Assembly (NCBI RefSeq): GCF_001411805.1
Contig: NZ_CP007212.1
Location: 124,001 to 188,000 of the forward strand
DNA from: Burkholderia plantarii
Lineage (GTDB): Bacteria > Pseudomonadota > Gammaproteobacteria > Burkholderiales > Burkholderiaceae
Length of the DNA stretch: 64,000 bases
Direction of reading: 5' to 3'
In this document: piece after piece, positions 27,611 to 37,890 of the stretch
Position numbering within the stretch: position 1 is the first letter of the stretch
How the letters are laid out: each line of letters opens with the position of its first letter
Position numbers and translations under genes: made by a program
The notes under the pieces: model-generated
Databases searched by the model: none
What the model saw: the letters and a program-made list of their open reading frames with translations, nothing else
Told to the model about the DNA's origin: nothing

Positions 27611-28794
27611 ATGCAATACGAAGTCAGGGCGCTCTCGCCCGAGAACCGGATCATCGCGCTCGTCGTCGACGCGCAGGACGAGGCCGGCGCGCGCACCCAC
27701 GCCGAGGCGCGCGGCCTGCACGTCACGCGCGTCGCGCCGCTGCGCGCGCTGCGCCGGCCGGCCGGCGCGCGCGGCGGGATCTCGCTGGTGCTGTTCAGCC
27801 AGGAGTTGCTGGCGCTGCTCAAGGCCGGCCTGTCGATCGTCGAGGGGCTCGAGGCGCTGCTCGAACGCGAGGGCGGCGCGCGCCTGCGCGGCGTGCTCGA
27901 ACGGCTGCTGGCCGGGCTGCGCGAGGGCAAGCGCTTCTCCAGCCTGCTCGGCGAGCAGCCCGACGTGTTCCCGCCGCTCTATGTCGGCATCGTGCGGGCG
28001 GCCGAGGGCACCAGCGACCTGCCGCGCGCGCTGCAGCGCTACGTCGATTACCAGGAGCGCATCGACACGGTGCGCAACAAGCTGGTGAGCGCCGCGATCT
28101 ATCCGAGCATCCTGCTGGTGGTGGGCGGCGGCGTGTCGGCGTTCCTGATTTCCTACGTGGTGCCGCGCTTCGCGACCATCTACGAAGGCACCGGCCGCGC
28201 GCTGCCGTGGATGTCGCAGATGCTGCTCGACTGGGGCAAGTTCGCCGCCGCGCACGGGCTGCCGCTCGCGCTGGCCGCGCTGGGCGGCGGCGCGGCGCTC
28301 GTCATGGGCGTGCGCGCGACCATCGCGCGGGTCGGGCTGGTGAGCCTGCTCGGCCGGGTGCCGGTGCTCGGGCCGCATCTGCGCATTTATCAGCTGTCGC
28401 GGCTCTACCTGACGCTCGGCATGCTGCTGGAAGGCGGGATTCCGATCGTCGCGGCGATGGATACCGCCTGTGGCACCGTCTCGCCCGCCATGCGCGAGGG
28501 CCTGCTCGCGGCGCGCGCGGCGGTGCAGTCGGGCGAGCCGCTGTCCGCCGCGTTCCTCGCGCGCGCGCTGACCACGCCGATCTCGCTGCGCATGCTGCGG
28601 GTGGGCGAGCGCTCGGGCGAGCTGGGCGCGATGCTGACCCAGTCCGCCGCGTTCTACGACGGCGAGATCAGCCGCTGGATCGACCGCTTCACGCGCATGT
28701 TCGAGCCGCTGCTGATGTCGGCGATCGGCGTGGTGGTCGGCACCATCGTCGTGTTGCTCTACATGCCCATCTTCGATCTCGCGGGAAGCCTGTC

Positions 28795-28798
<4 letters not shown>
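27611..28798 (+). CDS. gspF: GspF-like inner-membrane platform protein
   Basis: A 395-aa platform protein that couples the ATPase to the pseudopilus. It has two GspF domains and three transmembrane helices (ILLVVGGGVSAFLISYVV, one around residues 220-240, and LLMSAIGVVVGTIVVLLYMPIF at the C-terminus). VLFSQELLALLKAGLSIVEGL and TLGMLLEGGIPIVAAMD are family signatures. It overlaps gspE by four bases. About 110 bases separate it from gspG, with nothing recognisable in between. Confidence 0.93.
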
Positions 28799-30643
<1,845 letters not shown>

Positions 30644-30651
<8 letters not shown>

Positions 30652-31591
30652 GCGCTGGCTGTCGCGTCTTGCCCCCAAGGCCCGCGCGGGCGAGCCCGGC
30701 GCCGGCCGCGCGCGCCTGCTCGGCGGCCTTGCCGCGCGGGCCTTCGCGCGGCGCGGCCAGTGCCGGCTCGCGCTGGCGCCCGGCGCGCTGACGGTGCGCC
30801 GCGCGGGCGCCTCGCGCAAGGTGCCGGCGCTGTTCGTCGAACGGCCGCTGCCGGCCGGCGTCGAGGCGCAGCCGGAGGCGCTCGCCGCGCTGATCGCCGC
30901 CGCGCTCGACGAATCGGGCGGCCGCGGCCTGCCGGTGCAGGCCACGTTCGCCGACGCGCTGGTGCGCTATTTCATCGTCACGCCGGCCGACAACAGCGTG
31001 CGCCTGCAGGATCTGCGCGCGGCCGCCGGCGCGCGCCTGCAGGCGCTGTACGGCGACGACCCGGCCGGCTGGCAGATCGTGGCCGACTGGCAGGCCGCCG
31101 AGCCGTTCCTCGCCTGCGCCGTGTCGCGGCGCTGGACCGACGCGCTGCAGCAGGCGGTGGCCGCCGGGCGCGGCTGCCTGGTGTCGGCGCAGCCCGAATT
31201 CGTGGCTGCCTGGAACCGCTCGCGCCGCGAACTCGACGCCCGCACCTGGCTTGCCACGCGCGGCGAGCACGCGCTGACGCTGGGCCTGATCGCCGCCGGC
31301 CCGCGCGCGCGCGTGGCCGCCGTGCGCACGCTCGCGCTGCCCGATCCGGCGCCGTCGCTCGGCTGGCTGCGCGCGCAGGTGGCACGCGCCGCGCTGCTCG
31401 ACGACCTGCCCGCGCCCACTGCGCTGCTGCTGCACGGCCCGCGCTGCGAGGCGTGGCTGCCCGGCGCCACCGATTTCACCGATCCCGGCATGAGCGTGCG
31501 CTGGGCCGCGCCGGGCGAGGCGGGTGGGGAACTGCTCGCGCGCGCCGCCACGCCGGCCGTGCCGCTCGGCTGGAGCGGGTCCGCGCGATGA
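30644..31591 (+). CDS. PilM/GspL-cytoplasmic-domain-like protein
   Basis: A 315-aa protein placed where GspL or PilM is expected, between the ATPase and a PilN-like gene. It has an ATPase-like fold signature only in outline: N-terminal strand pattern, LPVQATFADALVRYFIVTP in the middle, and WLATRGEHALTLGLI, with no transmembrane helix. In this system it would recruit the ATPase to the inner-membrane complex. The assignment rests on position and general similarity to the divided GspL (PilM plus PilN) found in type IV pilus and MSHA-like systems. It starts within the last codons of gspE. Confidence 0.65.
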
Positions 31592-32139
31592 GAAGCCTGC
31601 CCATCGATCTCGCGCCGTTCAGCGTGCGGCGCGAGTGGTACCGGATTCGCCCGTATGCGCGCGTGCTCGCGCTGGCCGGGCTCGTGCTGTGCGGCGTGGC
31701 CGCGTTTCGGGCGCAGACGCTGATCGTGCGGCTGCAGGCGCTCGACGGCGAGGCCGCGCGCATCGCCGAGCGCAACGAGCGCGCGCTGCATGCGCCGCAG
31801 CGCCTGCGCGGCGAGCCGATCGACGCCAGGCAGGCCGCCGCCGTCAACCTCGCCGTCGCGCGCCTGAACCTGCCGTGGGACGATCTGCTCGACGCGATCG
31901 AGGCGGCCACCTCCGGCAGGATCGCGCTGATGTCGATCACGCCCGAGCCCGCGCGCGCGCTGATCCGCATCGAGGCCGAATGCGCCGGCAGTCCGGACAT
32001 GCTCGACTATCTCGGCGCGCTCGCGCGGCAGCCGCTCGTCGGGCGCGTCACGCTCACGCGGCACGAACTCGTGAAGGACGGCATGGACGGCGTGCTGCGC
32101 TTCCAGGTCGAGGTGCAGTGGCGGGGGAACGGATCGTGA
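31588..32139 (+). CDS. PilN/GspL-C-terminal-like protein
   Basis: A 183-aa bitopic inner-membrane protein. A cytoplasmic start of about 30 residues (YRIRPYARVL) precedes one transmembrane helix (ALAGLVLCGVAAF), a coiled-coil-like stretch and a ferredoxin-like periplasmic domain (LPWDDLLDAIEAATSGRIALM and later VTLTRHELVKDGMDGVLRF). This is the PilN layout. The ATG overlaps the previous stop (ATGA). It would partner the PilO-like protein encoded next. Confidence 0.72.
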   Translation: MRSLPIDLAPFSVRREWYRIRPYARVLALAGLVLCGVAAFRAQTLIVRLQALDGEAARIAERNERALHAPQRLRGEPIDARQAAAVNLAVARLNLPWDDLLDAIEAATSGRIALMSITPEPARALIRIEAECAGSPDMLDYLGALARQPLVGRVTLTRHELVKDGMDGVLRFQVEVQWRGNGS

Positions 32140-33761
32140 GCATGCAGGCATTGGCCCGGAGCCTGTTGCGGCTTCGTCTCGCGCTCTCGCGCTGCGGCAC
32201 CGGCACCGTGCTGGCCGGCGCGCTGCTGGCCGCCGCCGCGCTGCTCTGGCTCGGGCTGCTGCCCGGCATGGCCGCGCGCGTGGACGACCAGACGCGCTCG
32301 GTCGCGCGGCTCGCCGCGCTGCCGCCGCCGAAGCCGGTGGTGCCGGCGCCGGTGCTGGCGGCCGGCCGGCTCGCCGACTTCTACGCCGGGCTTGGCGACT
32401 CCGCGCATACCGGCGAGATCGTCGCGCGGCTGTTCGAGGCCGCCGCCGCGTCCGGCGTCACGCTCGACAAGGCCGAGTACAAGCCCGGGCACGACACCCC
32501 GGGGCGCTTCGACACCTATACGATCACGCTGCCCGTGAAGGGCGATTACGCGCGGCTGCGGCAGTTCAGCCAGAAGGTGCTGGTGGCCGTGCCCTACGCG
32601 GCGCTCGACGACCTGCGCTTCAAGCGCAATTCGGCGAACGAGCCGGGCGTTGAGGCGAACCTGCGCTTCACCACGTTCCTGCGGCCGGTGACGATCGCGC
32701 CGGTCAGCGCGTCGGCGGTGGCGGCGGCCGAGGCGTCGGCGGCGTCGGGGGCGAGCGCGGCGGGGGCATCGGCAGCATCCGGGGCGCCCGGCGCGGCAGC
32801 GGCGATGCCTGCCGCGTCGGTGACGGATACCACGCAGCGCGCCGGGTTCGGATCCGCGCAGCAGCGCGACAGCTCCGAAGTGCCGCTGCCGACCTCGGAC
32901 GGCACGATATCGGCGGTGGCGGCGCGCGCCCTGGCGGTGGTGCCGGTGACGGCCGCGCCCGCGCACGGCGAGCGGGGCGGGGCGGCGCATCCGGCGACGC
33001 TGGCGACGGCGGCGAAGTCGAACCGGGGCGGCGCATCGGCTCCGGTGGCTCCGGTGGCCGCGACGGCATCGGCACTGGCAACCCCCGCGCCGGGCGCGGC
33101 CGGCGTCGCGCGGCCGGTGGCGGTCAAGGCACCGGCTCACGCTGAACCGGCAAGACAGGATGGCAAGGCGACGACGGTCGCGACGCCGACGCGTGGCGTG
33201 GCCGCGAAACCGGCGAGACCGGTGGCGGCCAGGGCATCCGCGCAAGCCTCGCTCGGCGGCCCGCGAGCGATGACGCTCGCGATGCCGGCGCCCGTGGCGA
33301 CCACGAAACCGGCCGCGCCCGCATCGCAGCCTGCGGCGCAAGCCTCGCTCGGCGGCCCGCGAGCAACGACGATCGCGATGCCGGCGCCCGTGGCGACCAC
33401 GAAACCGGCCGTACCCGCATCGCAGCCTGCGGCGCAGGCCTCGCTCGGCGGCCCGCGAGCGATGACGCTCGCGATGCCGGCGCCCGTGGCGACCACGAAA
33501 CCGGCCGCGCCCGCATCGCAGCCTGCGGCGCAGGCCTCGCTCGGCGGCCCGCGAGCGATGACGCTCGCGATGCCGGCGCCCGTGGCGACCACGAAACCGG
33601 CCGCGCCCGCATCGCAGCCTGCGGCGCAAGCCTCGCTCGGCGGCCCGCGAGCAACGACGCTCGCAGTGCCCGCGCCCACCGCGCCCACCGCGACCGTGCA
33701 GCCGGCGGCATCCGCACCGGCTCGCGCCGCCGCCGCCGCTTCGCGGGGAGCCGCGCCATGA
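32136..33761 (+). CDS. PilO/GspM-like protein with repetitive C-terminal extension
   Basis: A 541-aa protein starting at GTG 32136 (GTGA overlap; ATG 32142 is an alternative). The first about 190 residues look like PilO/GspM: one transmembrane helix (GALLAAAALLWLGLLPGM), then a periplasmic domain with VTLDKAEYKPGHDT and YTITLPVKGDYARLRQF. The remaining about 350 residues are Ala/Pro/Thr-rich and low in complexity. They include five copies of a 32-aa repeat (ASLGGPRAMTLAMPAPVATT...). Such a tail is far beyond a normal PilO and may span periplasm or peptidoglycan; its job is unknown. Confidence 0.7.
   Translation: MSMQALARSLLRLRLALSRCGTGTVLAGALLAAAALLWLGLLPGMAARVDDQTRSVARLAALPPPKPVVPAPVLAAGRLADFYAGLGDSAHTGEIVARLFEAAAASGVTLDKAEYKPGHDTPGRFDTYTITLPVKGDYARLRQFSQKVLVAVPYAALDDLRFKRNSANEPGVEANLRFTTFLRPVTIAPVSASAVAAAEASAASGASAAGASAASGAPGAAAAMPAASVTDTTQRAGFGSAQQRDSSEVPLPTSDGTISAVAARALAVVPVTAAPAHGERGGAAHPATLATAAKSNRGGASAPVAPVAATASALATPAPGAAGVARPVAVKAPAHAEPARQDGKATTVATPTRGVAAKPARPVAARASAQASLGGPRAMTLAMPAPVATTKPAAPASQPAAQASLGGPRATTIAMPAPVATTKPAVPASQPAAQASLGGPRAMTLAMPAPVATTKPAAPASQPAAQASLGGPRAMTLAMPAPVATTKPAAPASQPAAQASLGGPRATTLAVPAPTAPTATVQPAASAPARAAAAASRGAAP
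33242..33690 (+). repeat. 96-bp in-frame minisatellite in the PilO-like gene
   Basis: Copies begin at about 33242, 33338, 33434, 33530 and 33626, exactly 96 bases apart; the last diverges after about 50 bases. Each encodes 32 residues, so copy-number change is in frame. The near identity of copies 1-4 indicates recent duplication or gene conversion. Confidence 0.9.
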
Positions 33762-34294
33762 AGATGAAACGCCAGCACATCGTGATGGCCGTGCTGTTCG
33801 TCGCCTGCGCGTTGGTGCTCGTCTTCACCGGCCATTCGCAGGACGACGGCATCGTCGAGGCCACGCCGCGCGCACCCGCCGCCGCGCCGGCCCGCGCGGC
33901 GAACGCGAACGCCAACCCCGACAGCCCGCGCGGCACGTCAGGCGTGCCGACGATCGCGGCGGTCCGCGCCCGCGCCGAGCGCACCGGCGGCGGCGCCCAC
34001 GCGCTGTTCGGCACGCTGCTGCTGGCGCCGCCGCTGCCGTCGGCCGCGCCCGAGCAGGTCGACGTGCCGCCGCTGCCGAACACGCCGCCGATGCCGTTCA
34101 CCTACATCGGCAAGCAGCAGTCGGCCGGGCGCTGGGAGGTCTACCTCGCGCGCGGCGACGACACGCTGATCGTCCGCGACCAGATGGTGATCGACGGCAC
34201 GTACCGGGTCGAGTCGATCGATCCGCCGAACCTGACGCTCGTCTACCTGCCTCAGAAACTTGTCCAGACGCTGGATATCGGCAGTGCCGACTGA
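33758..34294 (+). CDS. PilP/GspC-like inner-membrane protein
   Basis: A 178-aa protein with one N-terminal transmembrane helix (IVMAVLFVACALVLVFTG), a Pro/Ala-rich spacer and a small C-terminal beta domain. The latter reads PFTYIGKQQSAGRWEVYLARGDD and IDGTYRVESIDPPNLTLVYL, the homology-region pattern shared by GspC and PilP that docks on the secretin. It overlaps the PilO-like gene by four bases and precedes the secretin gene, exactly where this link protein is expected. Confidence 0.78.
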   Translation: MKMKRQHIVMAVLFVACALVLVFTGHSQDDGIVEATPRAPAAAPARAANANANPDSPRGTSGVPTIAAVRARAERTGGGAHALFGTLLLAPPLPSAAPEQVDVPPLPNTPPMPFTYIGKQQSAGRWEVYLARGDDTLIVRDQMVIDGTYRVESIDPPNLTLVYLPQKLVQTLDIGSAD

Positions 34295-34319
34295 TCCGCG
34301 CGCCACGAGGAACGAACCG

Positions 34320-36887
34320 TTGTCCAAGCCCATCCCGATCCGAAACCGCCCGCCCACCCCGGCCGCGCTGCGTCTGCTGCGGCGCGGCACGATGCTGGTC
34401 GCGCTGGCGGTCCTGCTCGCCGCGTGCGCGCAGTCCCAGCCCTATCGCGACGGCCAGAAGCTGGTCGCGGCCGGCAAGGTCGACGAGGGGCTCGGCAAGC
34501 TCCACGACGCGTCGAACCAGGAGCCCGAGGACGCCAAATACCGCCAGGCCTGGCTCGCCGAGCGCGAGAAGGCGATCAACGAGGCGATGGGGCAGGGCGA
34601 CCGGCTCGCCGCGAGCGGCGCGCGCGATGCCGCGCGCAAGGCCTACGAGCACGTGCTGGCGCTGAGCCCCGGCAACGAGCGCGCGATCGCCGGCCTCACC
34701 GCGCTCGATACCGACGTGCGCCTGAACCTGATGCTGAGTCGCGCCGAGGCGCTCTACGCGCGCCATCAGCCCGACGACGCGCGCCGCATGCTCGACGCCG
34801 TGCTGACCGAGGCGCCCGCCAACCGCCGCGCGCTCGAGCTGCAGCGCAGGCTCGCCGCCGATTCCGGATCGGCGCGTGTCGAGGCGGCGCTGGCCGCCGC
34901 CTACCGCAAGCCGATCCGCATCGACTTCCGCGACGCACCGCTCAAGCAGATCTTCGACGTGATCTCGCGTTCCTCGGGCATGAACTTCCTGTTCGACCGC
35001 GACGTGAAGACCGACCAGCGCACCACCATCTTCCTGAAGAACAGCACGATCGACGCCACCGTGCGCTACGTGCTCGCCACCAACCAGCTCGCGCAGCAGG
35101 TGCTCGACGAGAACACCGTGCTGATCTATCCGAACACGGCCGCGAAGGTGAAGGACTACCAGGAGCTGGCGGTGCGCACGTTCTTCCTCTCGAACACCGA
35201 GGCGAAGACCATCGCCAACACGCTGAAGACGATCCTGAAGGTCCACGACGTGGTGGCCGACGAGAAGCTCAACATGGTGATCGTGCGCGACACGCCCGAC
35301 GCGATCCGCATGGCCGAGCGGCTGGTCGCGCTGGAGGACGTGCCCGAGCCCGAGGTGATGCTCGAGGTGGAGGTGCTGGAAGTGCAGCGCAACCACGAGG
35401 TCAACCTCGGCGTGGCCTGGCCGAGTTCGGTCAACGTCACGCCGCTGCCGCTCGGCAGCGTGATCGCGCCCGTCACCGGGCAGTCCAGCGCCACCAGCGT
35501 GGCCGGCTCGCCGTACTACCCCTATGGCTATGGCGGCGTGGGCTCGTACGGCACCGGTTCGAGCGGCTCGACCCCGGCGCTGACCATGAACGACCTGCTG
35601 CACCAGACGATCCGCACCATCGGCCTGTCGTCGCTGCAGGCCACCGTCAACGCCAACGTGCAGGACTCCGACGTCAAGCTGCTGACCAATCCGCGGATCC
35701 GCGTGCGCAACCACGAGAAGGCCAAGATCCTGATCGGCGAGCGCGTGCCGAACTTCACCTCCACGGCCACTTCCACCGGCTTTCTCTCGCAGTCGGTCAA
35801 CTACCTCGACATCGGCCTGACGCTGAACGTCGAGCCCACCGTCTACCTCGACGACACGGTCGGCATCAAGCTCGCGCTGGAAGTGAGCAGCCTCGGCAAT
35901 TCGATCACCACCACCACCGGCACCGCCGCGTACCAGATCGGCACGCGCACGGCCAGCACCGTGCTGCAGCTGAAGAACGGCGAGACCGACGTGCTCGCGG
36001 GCCTGATCGACAACGAGGAACGCACCTCCGGCAACAAGCTGCCCGGCATCGGCCAGCTGCCGATTCTCGACCGGCTGTTCGGCGCCAACGACGACCAGGC
36101 CAAGAACACCGAGATCGTGCTCGCGATCACGCCGCATCTGGTGCGCAACCTGCGCCGGCCCGACGCCGATCTCGCCTACTTCACCTCGGGCACCGAGACC
36201 AACCTGCGCAGCATGATCCAGTCGAACGGGCTCGCGCAGCCGGCCGCGTCGAGCAGCACGCCGGCCGCGGCGAGCACCGGCGCCGGCGGCGGGACGGCCG
36301 GCGCTTATGGTGCGAACGGCGGCTACGGCGGATATGGCGCGGGCGCGGGCGGCGCCTACGGCGCGAGCGGCTCGTCGGGCGCCGGCGCCTACGGCAGCGC
36401 CAACGGCGGCAGCGGCCTCTACTACGGCGGCGACGGCGTCGCCGCGCCCGGCTCGGGCGCCGTGCTCGGCACCGCGCAGATGACGATCGACGGGCCGCCG
36501 CAGGTGAAGACCGGCGATTCGGTCACCGTCTCGCTGTCGATGTCGGCCGACCAGCCGGTGGCGAGCGCGTCGTCGATCGTCGGCTTCGACGCCACCAGGC
36601 TGCAGTTCGTCGGCGTGACCGAGGGCGATTTCCTGAAGCAGGGCGGCGCGCCCACCTCGTTCTCGAGCCGCGTGAGCCCGGGCCAGGTGCAGCTCGCCGA
36701 CTCCGTGCAGGGCGGGATGGGCGGCGCCGCCACCGGCACCTACGCGGTGCTGAGCTTCAAGGCGCTGGCGCCGGCCTCGCAGACCTCGATCAAGATCACG
36801 CCGGGCTCGGTGGTGGGCCTTACGGGCGCGCCGATCACGTTCGCGCCGCCGTCCGCGTTCACGCTCGGCATCAATCCGACGCCATGA
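34320..36887 (+). CDS. gspD: Secretin (GspD/MshL-like) with TPR front and cohesin-like end
   Basis: An 855-aa outer-membrane channel. TTG 34320 is chosen for its GAGG site; ATG 34389 would begin just before the signal. LLAACAQSQ is a lipobox with Cys near residue 36, so it is a lipoprotein. TPR-like helices (about 41-190) precede the secretin N domains (RIDFRDAPLKQIFDVISRSS; AVRTFFLSNTEAKTIANTL), the secretin barrel (about 350-620, with LLTNPRIRVRNHEKAKI, VPNFTSTAT and GLIDNEERT) and a Gly/Tyr/Ala-rich linker (640-705). The last about 140 residues (MTIDGPPQVKTGDSVTVSLS onward) are a cohesin-like beta sandwich. Stop and next start overlap. Confidence 0.88.
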   Translation: MSKPIPIRNRPPTPAALRLLRRGTMLVALAVLLAACAQSQPYRDGQKLVAAGKVDEGLGKLHDASNQEPEDAKYRQAWLAEREKAINEAMGQGDRLAASGARDAARKAYEHVLALSPGNERAIAGLTALDTDVRLNLMLSRAEALYARHQPDDARRMLDAVLTEAPANRRALELQRRLAADSGSARVEAALAAAYRKPIRIDFRDAPLKQIFDVISRSSGMNFLFDRDVKTDQRTTIFLKNSTIDATVRYVLATNQLAQQVLDENTVLIYPNTAAKVKDYQELAVRTFFLSNTEAKTIANTLKTILKVHDVVADEKLNMVIVRDTPDAIRMAERLVALEDVPEPEVMLEVEVLEVQRNHEVNLGVAWPSSVNVTPLPLGSVIAPVTGQSSATSVAGSPYYPYGYGGVGSYGTGSSGSTPALTMNDLLHQTIRTIGLSSLQATVNANVQDSDVKLLTNPRIRVRNHEKAKILIGERVPNFTSTATSTGFLSQSVNYLDIGLTLNVEPTVYLDDTVGIKLALEVSSLGNSITTTTGTAAYQIGTRTASTVLQLKNGETDVLAGLIDNEERTSGNKLPGIGQLPILDRLFGANDDQAKNTEIVLAITPHLVRNLRRPDADLAYFTSGTETNLRSMIQSNGLAQPAASSSTPAAASTGAGGGTAGAYGANGGYGGYGAGAGGAYGASGSSGAGAYGSANGGSGLYYGGDGVAAPGSGAVLGTAQMTIDGPPQVKTGDSVTVSLSMSADQPVASASSIVGFDATRLQFVGVTEGDFLKQGGAPTSFSSRVSPGQVQLADSVQGGMGGAATGTYAVLSFKALAPASQTSIKITPGSVVGLTGAPITFAPPSAFTLGINPTP

Positions 36888-37456
36888 GGCACGTTTCGCC
36901 CGCTTCACGCCTGCCCGCCGCCGCGCCGGCGCGGCGGCCCGCGCCGGGTCCGGCGCGCGGGGCCGGCGCGGCGCGCGGCGGCCGGCGCGCGGCGGCCGGC
37001 TTCACGCTGATCGAGCTGCTCGTCACGCTCGCGATCCTCGGCGTGCTGGCCAGCATGACGGTGCCGGTCGCGCAGGTGATGCGCCAGCGCGAGCGCGAGC
37101 AGGAACTGCGCGAGGCGCTGCACCAGATCCGCGGCGCGATCGACGCCTACAAGACGGCCTCGAAGGACGGACGCGTGCCGTCCGACAACGGTGCGTCCGG
37201 CTACCCACCGACGCTGAACGTGCTGGTGGACGGCGTGAAGGACCAGAACGATCCGAAGGGCGCGAAGATCTACTTTCTGCGCCGCCTGCCGCGCGACCCG
37301 ATGAGCAACGATCCGCAGCTCGACGCCGCCGACACCTGGGGCAAGCGTGCCTACGCGAGCGAGCCCGAGGATCCGCAGGAAGGCGACGACGTCTACGACG
37401 TCTACTCGACCTCGAAGGCCGTCGGCCTGAACGGCATTCCCTACCGGAACTGGTGA
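36884..37456 (+). CDS. Pseudopilin with long leader
   Basis: A 190-aa type II secretion/type IV pilus-like pilin. A 39-residue Ala/Arg/Pro leader ends in AAAG|FTLIELLVTLAILGVLASM, with Glu at mature position 5. The mature part has LREALHQIRGAIDAYKTAS and FLRRLPRDPMSNDP, close to the GspG/PulG pattern, and ends GIPYRNW. It overlaps the secretin stop by four bases. Whether it is a major or minor pseudopilin cannot be settled from sequence alone. Confidence 0.85.
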   Translation: MRHVSPASRLPAAAPARRPAPGPARGAGAARGGRRAAAGFTLIELLVTLAILGVLASMTVPVAQVMRQREREQELREALHQIRGAIDAYKTASKDGRVPSDNGASGYPPTLNVLVDGVKDQNDPKGAKIYFLRRLPRDPMSNDPQLDAADTWGKRAYASEPEDPQEGDDVYDVYSTSKAVGLNGIPYRNW

Positions 37457-37890
37457 GCGCGATGCGAATCCCGATGCGACCGACCAATCGACGCGCGCGG
37501 CGCGAACCACGCGAGCGGCGTGGCTGGCGCGGCTTCACGCTGATCGAGCTGCTGATGGTGCTGGCGATCGTCGCGCTGATGCTCACGCTCGCGCTGCCGC
37601 AGTATTTCCATTCGATCGACGCGTCGAAGGAGAAGATCCTCGCCGAGAACCTGCATGCCACGCGCGACGCGATCGACAAGTTCTACGGCGACCTCGGCCG
37701 CTACCCCGAATCCCTCGACGAACTCGTCGACAAGCATTACCTGCGCACGCTGCCGTTCGATCCCGTCACCGACAGCGCCACCACCTGGCACCTGATCGCG
37801 CCCGAGGAACAGTTTCCCGGCAAGGTCTACGACCTCAAGAGCGGTGCCGAGGGCACCACGCTCGACGGCCGGCCGTTCGACGCGTTATGA
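37453..37890 (+). CDS. Small pseudopilin
   Basis: A 145-aa pseudopilin starting at GTG 37453 and overlapping the previous gene. The leader ends in GWRG|FTLIELLMVLAIVALMLT after residue 27, with Glu at position 5. The globular part, LHATRDAIDKFYGDLGRYPESLDELV followed by LRTLPFDPVTDSATTW, is again GspG-like and compact. It overlaps the next gene by four bases. Confidence 0.85.
   Translation: MSAMRIPMRPTNRRARREPRERRGWRGFTLIELLMVLAIVALMLTLALPQYFHSIDASKEKILAENLHATRDAIDKFYGDLGRYPESLDELVDKHYLRTLPFDPVTDSATTWHLIAPEEQFPGKVYDLKSGAEGTTLDGRPFDAL

Noticed and set aside
19795..27930. A 2711-codon open frame antisense to the hydrolase and gspG
   Set aside because: Arg/Val/Ala/His-dominated composition with no domain; it mirrors the codon bias of the sense genes in very GC-rich DNA.
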